DNA from: JAWKTT01 sp041398965
GTDB lineage: Bacteria; Planctomycetota; Planctomycetia; Planctomycetales; Planctomycetaceae
Reading direction: 5' to 3'
NCBI GenBank assembly: GCA_041398965.1
Contig: JAWKTT010000039.1
Location: forward strand, 1-39,011
Length of the DNA stretch: 39,011 nt
The position numbers were made by a program, and so were the translations under genes. This document shows positions 18,485 to 26,721 of the stretch, one piece after another; positions within the stretch are counted from its first letter, which is position 1; every line of letters starts with the position of its first letter. The notes under the pieces are model-generated. The model saw only the letters and a program-made list of their open reading frames with translations. It did no database searches and was not told where the DNA came from.

Positions 18485-19582
18485 ATGTCCGATTCGCAGT
18501 CTACGGGTGTTTCGCGTCGAGATTTCGTCAAACAGGCAGTCGCTGGAGCGGTGTTGCTGGCCGGGGCACCTGCCGTGGCGACCGCCTCGAAGACCGACAA
18601 GGAAGTGGTCGTCGGCGAAGGGGACTACAAGTACCGCATCGAACACAACTGGCCTGAACTTCCGGACAAGTATACCTGGCAGACGACGCACAACGTCGCT
18701 GTCGACAAGGCCCGCAATCTTTATGTCATTCACGAAGGACGTGAGAACCAGAAGGATCATCCGTCGATCTTTGTCTTTGATCAAATGGGGAAGTTCGTCC
18801 GGGCCTTCGGTTCACAGTATCAAGGGGGCGGACACGGCATCGAGGTTCGCGAAGAGGGGGGCGAAGAGTTCCTTTACGTCTGTGCCTATCAGCAAGTGAA
18901 GGCATTCTCCAAACTCTCTCTAACGGGCGAAGAAGTTTGGACACAGCACGCGCCGATGGAGGCGGAAATCTATGCTCCGGAAGAAGCGACAGCGCCTGCA
19001 AAAGTCTGGGGCCGCGATCGATTCCTCCCGACCAACTTTGCCTTTCTGGACGATGGTGGTTTCCTCCTGGCTGACGGTTATGGCTCCTTCTTTATTCACA
19101 GATATGACAAAGACGGGAAATGGGTCAGCAAGTTCGGAGGCCCCGGCAAGGGAGAGGGGACTTTTAATACCCCGCACGGTATCTGGGTCGATCGACGTCC
19201 GGGCCGTGAACAGCAGATCGTCGTCTGCGACCGGGCGCATGGCACGTTGCAATACTTCACGATGGAGGGGAAGTACATCGAAACCCTCACTGGCTATGGT
19301 CTTCCAGCAAACATCGACAGCTGGAAAAACCTGCTGCTCGTTCCCGAGTTGAAAGCTCGGGTGACTCTGCTCAACGAGAAGAACGAGGTTGTCGCCCGAC
19401 TGGGAGACGATGTCGCCCGGATCAATGGCCAAGGGGGAGGAGGCATTCGCGGGAACGAAAAACTCTGGAACGACGGGAAATTCGTCCATCCCCACGATGC
19501 CTGTTTCGACCCGGATGGCAACATCTTCGTCGCCGAGTGGGTCGGAACCGGTCGCGTCTCGAAGCTGACGCGCATGGCGTAA
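18485..19582 (+). CDS. Tat-exported NHL/6-bladed beta-propeller protein
   Basis: A 365-residue protein starting at ATG 18485, with GAGGAG a few bases upstream; an upstream start at 18440 would destroy the signal peptide. Residues 10-16 (SRRDFVK) are a twin-arginine motif followed by a hydrophobic stretch ending in an alanine-rich cleavage region. The body has repeated NHL-type blades: VAVDKARNLYVIH, SIFVFDQMGKFVRAFG, FLDDGGFLLADGYG, HRYDKDGKWVSKFG and HDACFDPDGNIFVAEWVGTG, typical of the 6-bladed propellers of the peptidyl-alpha-hydroxyglycine lyase type and of many planctomycete secreted proteins. Family members often follow sugar or sulfatase genes. Here it precedes an aldo/keto reductase by 147 bases on the same strand. 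The ligand is unknown. Confidence 0.85.
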   Translation: MSDSQSTGVSRRDFVKQAVAGAVLLAGAPAVATASKTDKEVVVGEGDYKYRIEHNWPELPDKYTWQTTHNVAVDKARNLYVIHEGRENQKDHPSIFVFDQMGKFVRAFGSQYQGGGHGIEVREEGGEEFLYVCAYQQVKAFSKLSLTGEEVWTQHAPMEAEIYAPEEATAPAKVWGRDRFLPTNFAFLDDGGFLLADGYGSFFIHRYDKDGKWVSKFGGPGKGEGTFNTPHGIWVDRRPGREQQIVVCDRAHGTLQYFTMEGKYIETLTGYGLPANIDSWKNLLLVPELKARVTLLNEKNEVVARLGDDVARINGQGGGGIRGNEKLWNDGKFVHPHDACFDPDGNIFVAEWVGTGRVSKLTRMA

Positions 19583-19621
19583 CAAACCTGAAGTCACTCC
19601 ATTCTCTCGAACGACGCTCAG

Positions 19622-19643
19622 TGACGGACATGGAGGTCCGTCA
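19622..19643 (+). other. Hairpin between the NHL gene and the aldo/keto reductase
   Basis: TGACGGAC (19622-19629) pairs perfectly with GTCCGTCA (19636-19643) around a six-base loop. There is no T-run after it, so it is a weak terminator, pause site or mRNA stabiliser rather than a clear terminator. Confidence 0.5.
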
Positions 19644-19729
19644 TCCGGGAACGAAGACACTTCGTCGCCCCCAGTTTCTTGATGTTCACTCTCCCTGATC
19701 CTAACCCCGCTTTCTGAATCGCAGACACT

Positions 19730-20689
19730 ATGTTATCACGTCGTCCACTTGCCGGCACAAATCTGGAATTGCCGATCCTCTCCTTCGGAGCCAGTTCATT
19801 AGGACAGGAGTTTCGCCAGGTTGACATCCAAGAGGCGATGTCGTCGGTCCATGCCGCATTAGATTGCGGGATGAATTACATCGACACATCTCCCTTTTAT
19901 GGTCGGGGAATGAGTGAGGTTCTGCTCGGTGTCGCCCTTCGAGACGTCCCGCGCGATTCCTATATCTTATCCACAAAGTTAGGCCGATACAGCGGCTCGC
20001 ATTTCGACTTCTCTGCCAGACGTGTGCAGGAGTCGGTCGATATCTCGCTCGAACGGCTCAAGGTCGATCACATCGAGATCATGCTTTGCCACGACATCGA
20101 GTTCGTGAACATGCAGCAGATCGTCGACGAGACTCTCCCGGCTCTCCGCAAGGAACAGGAGAAAGGGAAGGTCGGAGCGATTGGCGTGAGCGGGTATCCG
20201 ATGAAGATGTTTCGGTTCATTCTCGACCAGACCGATCTGGATGTCGTCCTGAGTTACAATCACTACACACTGCAAAACACGATGTATGGCGATCTTGTCC
20301 CTTACCTGAAGGAGAAGGGAGTCGGCATCATGAATGCCGCCCCGTTCTCGGCTCGGCTGCTCACCAATGCCCCCCTGCCCCCTTGGCACAAGGCGACTCC
20401 CCTAGTCCGCGAAGTGGCTGCGAAAGCGGCGAAGCACTGCGAGCAGGCGGGGATCGACATTGCTCAACTCGCCTTGCAGTTTTCGATCGCGAATCCGGAG
20501 ATGACCACTTGCATCACTGGGAGTGCAAACCCTGCCCGGGTTCGTCAGTGGGCCGACTGGGCGAACCAGCCATTGGACGAAACCCTCTTGAAGGAAGTCC
20601 AAGAAATTCTCGCCCCAATTCATAATTGGTTTTATATCGAAGGGCGACCTGAGAACAACGACACTCCGTCGAGTTGTCAGGCGTTTTAA
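19730..20689 (+). CDS. Aldo/keto reductase, L-galactose dehydrogenase-like
   Basis: A 319-residue cytoplasmic NAD(P)-dependent oxidoreductase of the AKR superfamily. The catalytic tetrad is visible as Asp52 and Tyr57 (YIDTSPFYG), Lys83 (STKLGRY) and His121 (CHDIEF). Several blocks, FDFSARRVQESVDISLERL, the HDIEF segment, LSYNHYTLQN and LVPYLKEKGVGI, are strongly reminiscent of L-galactose dehydrogenase (the plant ascorbate-pathway enzyme) and of bacterial D-threo-aldose 1-dehydrogenases, which oxidise the sugar C1 to a lactone. The C-terminus holds the cofactor 'CITGSANPARV' region. It follows the NHL protein gene and ends just before a bidirectional terminator. The fine substrate choice (L-galactose, L-fucose or D-arabinose) cannot be read off. 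Confidence 0.88.
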   Translation: MLSRRPLAGTNLELPILSFGASSLGQEFRQVDIQEAMSSVHAALDCGMNYIDTSPFYGRGMSEVLLGVALRDVPRDSYILSTKLGRYSGSHFDFSARRVQESVDISLERLKVDHIEIMLCHDIEFVNMQQIVDETLPALRKEQEKGKVGAIGVSGYPMKMFRFILDQTDLDVVLSYNHYTLQNTMYGDLVPYLKEKGVGIMNAAPFSARLLTNAPLPPWHKATPLVREVAAKAAKHCEQAGIDIAQLALQFSIANPEMTTCITGSANPARVRQWADWANQPLDETLLKEVQEILAPIHNWFYIEGRPENNDTPSSCQAF

Positions 20690-20691
20690 TA

Positions 20692-20726
20692 CGTTTCGCC
20701 CCAAACATAAAGTGTGGGGCGAAACG
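20692..20726. terminator. Bidirectional terminator between aldo/keto reductase and pyruvate kinase
   Basis: A perfect 12-base stem, CGTTTCGCCCCA (20692-20703) with TGGGGCGAAACG (20715-20726), sits between two convergent genes that stop at 20689 and 20737. T- or A-rich flanks are short, but position and stem strength fit a shared terminator. Confidence 0.8.
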
Positions 20727-20736
20727 GGGTGAGCAA

Positions 20737-22188
20737 TTAGGAAATCGTGCTGACGAGCATGGTGTCTTTGCCGTGATGGGACCAATCGGTCGTCGTCACG
20801 AGGACGAAGCGGTCTCCCCGATTGAGGATGCCGTTTTCCTGGCCCCACTTCTTAATAAATTCGGCCACCTCAGCGACTGGCCGACGGCAGATGTCGGTCA
20901 CGATGCTATGTACGCCCCACGTGAGAGTTAAGCGTTGCGATGTCTGCTGGGAATCGGTGATGGCCAACAGCGGAACTGTGCTACGAAGCTCTGAGACCGC
21001 CGTCGCGGCGGCACCACTGGCGGTGAAGAAAACAAGGAGACTCGCCTTAATTCGCTCAGCCGCATGAATCGCCCCTAAGGTAACCGCTTCGGTCAATTCC
21101 GTTGCGATGCTGCGGGTCGAGGTACCGAGTGGGAGATTCTTGCGGGAAACCAACAGAGCTTCGGCTTCGCGAATAATCCGACTCATGGTGCTCACGACTC
21201 GAACGGGGTGTCGCCCCATGGCGGTTTCGCCGGAGAGCATAACGGCATCGGTCCCATCGAGGACGGCATTGGCGACGTCGGTCGCCTCGGCACGTGTCGG
21301 CAGATCATGGTCGATCATGCTTTCGAGCATCTGCGTTGCGGTGATGACCGGGACTCGATGTTGATTGCAGGCGGCGATGATCCGTTTCTGCAATGCCGGG
21401 ACGCGGACAATGTCGACTTCGACCCCGAGGTCTCCCCGGGCCACCATCGCCATGTCGGTCTCGTCGAGGATATTCGAGAGGTCGTCGAGAGCTTCGGGCT
21501 TTTCGATCTTGGCGACGATGAAGGGAGACTGCTGCGGACGGGCCGCTTGAATGTGCGATCTCAACAGTCGGATGTCGGCGGCACAGCGGACAAAGCTCAA
21601 GCCGACGAAGTCGATTCCAACGGAGAGACCCCATTTGAGGTCTTCGAGGTCCTTTTCCGTCAGACTGGCGATGTTCAATCGACTTCCCGGAAGATTGATC
21701 CCCTGCCGACTCAGGAGGCGACCGGGTTGCTCGACAACGCACTCGACGCGGTCCGCTCCCTTGGCGACGACTCGCATCGCAACGGTTCCGTCAGCCAGCA
21801 GGATGCGGTTGTCGATGCGCAAATCGTCAACAAGTCCAGCATAGGACGACGTTAACTCGCGATCGCTATTCGACTGCTCTCCACGGATGAAGAAGTAGGT
21901 TTCGTCGGACTGCGTTTGAATCCCTGATTCGGGGAGTTGGCCAAGACGAATTTTCGGCCCCGAGAGGTCGCCAAGAATACCGACGGGGTGCCCGAGTTCG
22001 AGGGAGAGTTCGCGAACTGACTTCACGACCTCCGCTTTCTCTGCGTAGGTCCCGTGGGCAAAGTTCAGCCGAAAGACATCGACCCCAGCGCGAATCAGTT
22101 CTCCCAAAGTCTTTCGATCTTTACTCGATGGTCCAATCGTGGCGACGATCTTCGTTTTGGTGAGCAGCGGTTCGCGATAGGCAGGCAT
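20737..22188 (-). CDS. pyk: Pyruvate kinase
   Basis: Catalyses phosphoenolpyruvate + ADP to pyruvate + ATP, the last step of glycolysis. With the start at 22188 (MPAYREPLLTKTKIV) the protein is 483 residues, near the usual 470-480; ATGs at 22197 and 22194 and a longer open frame to 22284 are alternatives, and no strong ribosome binding site decides. Landmarks are KIVATIGPSS, FRLNFAHGTYAEK, GDLSGPKIRLG, the catalytic lysine and metal-binding glutamate in IVAKIEKPEAL, ARGDLGVEV, PVITATQMLESM, and AEATDVANAVLDGTDAVMLS with ETAMGRHPV. The C-terminal allosteric domain is present (AVTLGAIHAAERIKASLLVFF). It stands alone and converges on the aldo/keto reductase. Confidence 0.97.
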   Translation of the reverse strand: MPAYREPLLTKTKIVATIGPSSKDRKTLGELIRAGVDVFRLNFAHGTYAEKAEVVKSVRELSLELGHPVGILGDLSGPKIRLGQLPESGIQTQSDETYFFIRGEQSNSDRELTSSYAGLVDDLRIDNRILLADGTVAMRVVAKGADRVECVVEQPGRLLSRQGINLPGSRLNIASLTEKDLEDLKWGLSVGIDFVGLSFVRCAADIRLLRSHIQAARPQQSPFIVAKIEKPEALDDLSNILDETDMAMVARGDLGVEVDIVRVPALQKRIIAACNQHRVPVITATQMLESMIDHDLPTRAEATDVANAVLDGTDAVMLSGETAMGRHPVRVVSTMSRIIREAEALLVSRKNLPLGTSTRSIATELTEAVTLGAIHAAERIKASLLVFFTASGAAATAVSELRSTVPLLAITDSQQTSQRLTLTWGVHSIVTDICRRPVAEVAEFIKKWGQENGILNRGDRFVLVTTTDWSHHGKDTMLVSTIS

Positions 22189-22197
22189 AACCATCAT

Positions 22198-22698
22198 TCC
22201 GTAGAGTGGGGGGGCAGCAAGCGCTCCTGAGGGAATGGTAACCAGATGATGCGTTGTCGTGGAGACGGTTTTGTGTCTTCTCACTGGGGAGACTCCGCGG
22301 GCGTTACCCGATTTCTGGGACGTCGGCGTCCCTTGTAGCCGAGTTGCTCGGCAACTCGGCAGACGACACGCCTCGATGATCGTCTACGCCCCGCGACTTC
22401 TGGTTTCCCGCCTGCGCGGGAATGACGGAAGTGGTTGTGAGGGAGTCGTCGGTGACTGATGCCTGACGTATTGCCGAGTTGCGGAGCAACTCGGCTACGA
22501 GGCAAGCACAAGGTGGGGGACAGACCCGATCTCTGGAATCGACGTCGAGCAGGGTTGACGGGAGAGTGCCGGGACGTTGCAATTCGTGGAGTCTGCTTTG
22601 TACGCCTTCATCCTGGTGAAGAGAGCGTCGGGCGGGCCGTTTCGTCGTGTTGAACACAACTCATCTGAACCTGTTGATTCCAGCGAGAAGACTGTTCC
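22198..22698. other. Divergent intergenic region with composite repeat
   Basis: About 500 bases between the divergent pyruvate kinase and membrane-protein genes. The middle is filled by the composite inverted repeat at 22336-22497. Promoters for both genes should flank it; none is clear by eye. No RNA gene is apparent. Confidence 0.5.
22336..22497. repeat. MITE-like composite: 26-base inverted repeats around a REP-type hairpin
   Basis: The 26-base sequence TAGCCGAGTTGCTC-GCAACTCGGCA at 22336-22361 is repeated in inverse orientation at 22472-22497 with a single mismatch, and similarity continues a few bases outward. Each copy is itself a near-palindrome (CCGAGTTGC/GCAACTCGG). Midway, TTCCCGC and GCGGGAA (22405-22422) form a hairpin of the widely dispersed REP type. 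The whole 162-base unit has no coding capacity and looks like a non-autonomous mobile or REP-derived element. Confidence 0.8.
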
Positions 22699-23145
22699 AT
22701 GGAACTGCTGAACGCCCTGTTAAACGTTGTCGAGTCGGTTGGCTTGTTGATTTGGCAATTGGTGCAGACCATTGCCCCTTGGACGCCGCTCATTGCGTGG
22801 GTTGCCTTCTGGACGCTCGCTGTCGACTGGGTGAAGTTGCGGGGGTCGCTCCTCAAGGGGGGACTGATCGGCGTGATACTGCTGGGGTTGGTGATGGTCC
22901 TCATCTGGGGTGTCGTCGCTCCGCCAGAGACTGGGTCGCACTACCTGTTGGGACTGAAGGTCAGTAACTTTGTCGGCAAGACGGTCTATGTGACGGCTCT
23001 GTTTGTCATCATGTTCCTCTGTGGATCGGTTCAGCTTTCCGGCTGCTGTGACCGCTGGCTCTGTCTGGAGAATCCCCTTGATGTCGACCATGACGGCGAC
23101 GATGCTCATGGCGGACACGGCGGACATGATGCTCACGGTCATTAA
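22699..23145 (+). CDS. Small inner-membrane protein with His/Asp-rich tail
   Basis: A 148-residue protein with three or four hydrophobic segments (about residues 10-40, 50-75 and 95-115) and a hydrophilic C-terminus DVDHDGDDAHGGHGGHDAHGH. Such histidine- and aspartate-rich tails usually bind divalent metals such as Ni, Zn or Co. I do not recognise a named family. AGAAG lies just upstream of the ATG. The TruD gene begins 60 bases downstream in the same reading frame, separated by this gene's TAA stop, so the two are likely co-transcribed. Confidence 0.75.
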   Translation: MELLNALLNVVESVGLLIWQLVQTIAPWTPLIAWVAFWTLAVDWVKLRGSLLKGGLIGVILLGLVMVLIWGVVAPPETGSHYLLGLKVSNFVGKTVYVTALFVIMFLCGSVQLSGCCDRWLCLENPLDVDHDGDDAHGGHGGHDAHGH

Positions 23146-23205
23146 GATGGCCTTGACGCCGAGGCTCCTGGCACAACGGTCCTCCACTCGAACGGTCTGG
23201 ACGCT

Positions 23206-24582
23206 GTGAAGGTCAAACGTCGCCCCGAGGACTTCGTTGTCGAAGAACTGACTCGCCTGAAACCGGGGAGTACCGGGGACTATGCCCTGTACCGACTGCG
23301 GAAACAGGGGATCGGCACACTGGAAGCGTTGCGAGAAGTGCAGCGACAGTGGAAGCTCGGCGCCGGTCGAATCGACCGGGGGGGACTTAAAGACCGACAC
23401 GCCGTCACCACGCAGTACGTGACGATCGCCCACGGACGCCACGAAGACCTCAGGCAGTCCACCTGGCAACTCGAGTATCTCGGACAGGTGCCGAAACGCT
23501 ACTCGGCTGACGCTGTCATCGGCAACCGCTTCACCATTGTGCTGCGTTCGATGACCGAGCAACAGGTGAGTGATGCGAAGGAAAACCTGGCGGCCATCGC
23601 CGAGTTTGGGGTGCCGAATTATTTCGACGATCAACGTTTCGGCTCGGTGACGGTCGATGGCTCGTTCGCCGGGGCAGCCTGGATCGCTAACGACTTTGAA
23701 GCAGCACTCCGTCTGACTTTCGCCACCTATCATCCCGGCGATCGCCTGGAAGAGCGGGAGCAACAGGCGATTCTGCAAGAACACTGGGGGGACTGGAAAG
23801 AGTGCAAACGACTCCTTTCCCGGTCACATCGTCGCAGTATCATCACATTTCTGGACGACCGCCCCGGCGACTTCAAAGGGGCATGGGCGAGGGTCGATCG
23901 AGACTACCGGTCGCTGTTACTTTCCGCCTTTCAGAGTGAAATCTGGAATCAGACATTGGCCGAAACGTTGCGGACTCGCATTCCTGAAGAATGCCTGACG
24001 AACGTCCTCATGAAGACCGGTCCGCTGCCGTTTTACAACCGCATGGGAGCCGCAACGTTCCAGACGTTCGAGAACTTGCAGATTGTGTTGCCATCGGGTC
24101 GAGTCAAACTCGAGAGTATTCCCGACGTCGCAGTTCGCGAGGCATTGGTCTCGGTACTCGCTTCCTGGGGATTGACTTTGCCTCAGATGAAGGTGAAGAC
24201 GCCACGTGACTGCTTCTTCTCGCGTGCGATGAGGCCCGCCATCTTGCGACCGGGAAAGATGACTTGGGACATCGCAGAGGACGAGTTGCAACCGGGCCGG
24301 GCGGCTCTCTCTCTCTCGTTTGACTTGCCTCCGGGGGCCTATGCAACCATGCTGATTAAACGGATCAGCCGGGTCGCATCGGACTCCGACGACGATGTCG
24401 ATGATGACTTCCACGATGAAGAAACGGACGACCCGCTGAACGAAATCCGTCATTCGACTGAAGAACCCGAAAACCTTGATCGTACAGATAGAGATCGCGG
24501 CATTCGGGATGAAATCAGCGGGAACGACGGAAGCACAGTCGACTCGCCAATTCGTGACGATGGCAACGACAGCGCCCTTTAA
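23206..24582 (+). CDS. truD: tRNA pseudouridine(13) synthase TruD
   Basis: Converts uridine 13 of tRNA(Glu) to pseudouridine. The start is GTG (23206), giving MKVKRRPEDFVVEEL, the standard TruD N-terminus; there is no ATG upstream in frame. The catalytic aspartate is Asp63 in GGLKDRHAVTTQY. Further family blocks are LGQVPKRYSADAVIGNRFTI, VPNYFDDQRFG (with the conserved NYF..QRFG) and LSLSFDLPPGAYATMLIKR at the end of the TRUD domain. The protein then carries about 75 extra residues that are strongly acidic (DSDDDVDDDFHDEETDD), absent from typical TruD and probably disordered. The ribosome binding site is weak. A cupin gene follows 26 bases later. Confidence 0.95.
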   Translation: MKVKRRPEDFVVEELTRLKPGSTGDYALYRLRKQGIGTLEALREVQRQWKLGAGRIDRGGLKDRHAVTTQYVTIAHGRHEDLRQSTWQLEYLGQVPKRYSADAVIGNRFTIVLRSMTEQQVSDAKENLAAIAEFGVPNYFDDQRFGSVTVDGSFAGAAWIANDFEAALRLTFATYHPGDRLEEREQQAILQEHWGDWKECKRLLSRSHRRSIITFLDDRPGDFKGAWARVDRDYRSLLLSAFQSEIWNQTLAETLRTRIPEECLTNVLMKTGPLPFYNRMGAATFQTFENLQIVLPSGRVKLESIPDVAVREALVSVLASWGLTLPQMKVKTPRDCFFSRAMRPAILRPGKMTWDIAEDELQPGRAALSLSFDLPPGAYATMLIKRISRVASDSDDDVDDDFHDEETDDPLNEIRHSTEEPENLDRTDRDRGIRDEISGNDGSTVDSPIRDDGNDSAL

Positions 24583-24608
24583 GTTGATGACTTGCAAGGA
24601 ACAGCAAC

Positions 24609-25001
24609 ATGCCGATTTCAGATGACACTCCTGAACCGCGGTATCGGGTCGTGGACTTCGCACAGATTCCTGGGGTCCCCTGCCCTTGCGGCACCGCCCG
24701 TCGAGCCTTCGCTGAAGTGGCCGACTACCCGGCGACGATTCATGTCACCGAGATCTCGGAAGATGCCGTCACTCACTATCACCTGACACAAACCGAGACT
24801 TATTACATCCTCGAATGTCAGCCCGAGGCCCAGATGCAGTTGGATGACGACATTATTCCGTTAAGGCAAGGAATGTGCATCCTGATCCCCCCCGGCGTCA
24901 GGCATCGGGCGATTGGTCAGATGAAGATCATCAATATCGTCATCCCGAAGTTCGATCCCGCCGATGAATACTTCGACACCCCGGACATCCCCGCCCACTA
25001 G
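24609..25001 (+). CDS. Cupin-domain protein
   Basis: A 130-residue single-cupin protein. Motif 1 is THYHLTQTETYYILE, giving metal ligands His56, His58 and Glu63; motif 2 is IPPGVRHRAIG with His99. The N-terminal piece has PCPCGTARRAF with two close cysteines. Small cupins of this type are often sugar-binding or mannose-6-phosphate-isomerase-like, but the substrate cannot be read. It follows truD by 26 bases and precedes the Gfo/Idh/MocA gene by 166 bases, so it probably shares the truD transcript. Confidence 0.88.
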   Translation: MPISDDTPEPRYRVVDFAQIPGVPCPCGTARRAFAEVADYPATIHVTEISEDAVTHYHLTQTETYYILECQPEAQMQLDDDIIPLRQGMCILIPPGVRHRAIGQMKIINIVIPKFDPADEYFDTPDIPAH

Positions 25002-25167
25002 AGGCCGAGCCCTTTTGACATGCTGCAACCGCAACACCCCGCAGTCACGACACTGCAAATGAGGAACAAAGGGGCGTCTGGGTTGGCAAGAGGGGTGGCG
25101 ATTCGTCAGAATGATCGCATCGCTATGAGCCGATCACTTCACTTCGACATTTTCTCAGGAGCTTCGT

Positions 25168-26490
25168 ATGTCTGAATCACGACGAGATTTTCTAAAGACC
25201 GCCTCGGTCACCGCTGTAGGTGCTGGGCTACTGGGGAGCATTTCCCGTTCCGCTTACGCCGCCGGCGACGACACCATCAACATCGCCCTCATCGGCTGTG
25301 GTGGGCGTGGGCGGGGTGCAGCCGAGCAGGCACTGTCGACTAACGGCAAGGTCAAGCTGATCGCTGTCGCTGACGCCTTCCGCGATCAGTTGGACGGTGC
25401 CCTGCAAACCATTCAGCGATCGGTCGCGAAGAACGAGACAGCAATGGTTGACGTCCCCGAGGAACGGAAGTTCGTCGGGTTCGACGCTTACAAACAAGTG
25501 CTCGCTCTCCCCGATGTCGACGTCATCCTGTTGGCCACCCCTCCAGGGTTCCGCCCGATTCACTTCGCGGCTGCCGTCGAAGCTGGCAAGCATGTCTTCA
25601 TGGAAAAGCCAGTCGCCACCGATGCTGGTGGAGTGCGGCAGGTCCTCGCAGCGGCTGAAGTCGCCAAGCAGAAGAACCTCAAGGTCGGCGTCGGACTGCA
25701 ACGGCACCATCAGGCGTGCTATCAAGACATCATCGGCAAGATTCACGCCGGCGAAATCGGCGATGTCCTCGCGACTCGGGTCTACTGGAACGGCGGCGGG
25801 GTCTGGGAACCACGTCGCACTCGCGAACAGTGTAAGACCGAGATGGAATACCAGATGCGTAGCTGGTACTACTACAACTGGCTCTGCGGCGACCACATCT
25901 GCGAGCAACACATCCACAACCTCGACGTCGGCTGCTGGGTTAAGAATGACTATCCCATCAAGGCCAACGGTATGGGGGGACGTCAGGTCCGCACCGACAA
26001 ACGCTACGGCGAAATCTTCGACCATCATGCAGTCGAGTACACCTTCGCCGATGGCTCTGTGATGATCAGCCAGTGTCGACACATTCCCGGCACTTGGAGT
26101 TCCGTCAGCGAACACGTACACGGAACAAAGGGGATGGCAGATCTGTCGGGGAACGCTCGCAGCTGCCGGATCGTCAAGCCAAGTGGAACCTACCAGTTTG
26201 ATGGCGACACCAAGACTCCGTATCAGGTCGAACATGACGACTTGTTCCACGCGATCCGTAACGACATCAGCTACAGCGAAGCCGAGAACGGTGCGAAGAG
26301 CACGATGGTCTCGATCCTGGGCCGGATGTGTACCTACTCCGGAAAAGAACTCTCTTGGGATCAGGCGATCAACTCGAAGATCAGCATTATGCCAAAGGAA
26401 TACTCCTTCGATGCTGAGACCCCGACGAATCCAGACCCTGTCACCGGCGAGTACCCGATTCCCGTCCCCGGAAAGACCAAAGTCGTCTAG
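25168..26490 (+). CDS. Tat-exported Gfo/Idh/MocA family oxidoreductase
   Basis: A 440-residue protein starting at ATG 25168, with AGGAG well placed upstream. Residues 5-10 (RRDFLK) form a twin-arginine signal followed by a hydrophobic stretch ending SAYAAG. The Rossmann nucleotide site is IALIGCGGRGRG (residues 39-50), and the family signature EKP is at 146-148 (HVFMEKPVATD). The C-terminal domain has HICEQHIHNLDVGCWV with the histidine typical of the planctomycete Gfo/Idh/MocA subfamily. These enzymes oxidise or epimerise sugars and cyclitols with NAD(P) and travel folded with cofactor through Tat. A strong terminator follows, so the gene ends the truD-cupin transcription unit or forms its own. 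Confidence 0.93.
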   Translation: MSESRRDFLKTASVTAVGAGLLGSISRSAYAAGDDTINIALIGCGGRGRGAAEQALSTNGKVKLIAVADAFRDQLDGALQTIQRSVAKNETAMVDVPEERKFVGFDAYKQVLALPDVDVILLATPPGFRPIHFAAAVEAGKHVFMEKPVATDAGGVRQVLAAAEVAKQKNLKVGVGLQRHHQACYQDIIGKIHAGEIGDVLATRVYWNGGGVWEPRRTREQCKTEMEYQMRSWYYYNWLCGDHICEQHIHNLDVGCWVKNDYPIKANGMGGRQVRTDKRYGEIFDHHAVEYTFADGSVMISQCRHIPGTWSSVSEHVHGTKGMADLSGNARSCRIVKPSGTYQFDGDTKTPYQVEHDDLFHAIRNDISYSEAENGAKSTMVSILGRMCTYSGKELSWDQAINSKISIMPKEYSFDAETPTNPDPVTGEYPIPVPGKTKVV

Positions 26491-26574
26491 TTCGTTTACG
26501 AGTGACCGGAAATTCGCAACAACACGACGCACCGATGGGTGAGTTTGCGTTGCGAAGTTTTCCAGAAATCATCA

Positions 26575-26615
26575 CAGGCCCGGTTGTCTCTTGGCAACCG
26601 GGCCTGTTGTTTTGT
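26575..26615 (+). terminator. Rho-independent terminator after the Gfo/Idh/MocA gene
   Basis: CAGGCCCGGTTG (26575-26586) pairs perfectly with CAACCGGGCCTG (26595-26606), followed by TTGTTTTGT. It lies 85 bases after the stop codon. Confidence 0.92.
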
Positions 26616-26721
26616 CTCACGAGTCACCCCGAGGTGAACGATACGCCACGGAAACAATGTTCATAGACAGCAGACATCATCGATGTCATGCGAACCGATG
26701 ATGTAGCCAATCGTCAGGAGA

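Noticed and set aside
18133..18600. 155-residue minus-strand frame across the NHL gene start
   Set aside because: Overlaps the Tat signal of the NHL gene and contains no recognisable domain.
25228..26532. 434-residue open frame antisense to the Gfo/Idh/MocA gene
   Set aside because: It mirrors the codon structure of a clearly real gene, has no start signal and no recognisable motif, and its low-complexity Val/Asp-rich composition is the complement of the sense codons.
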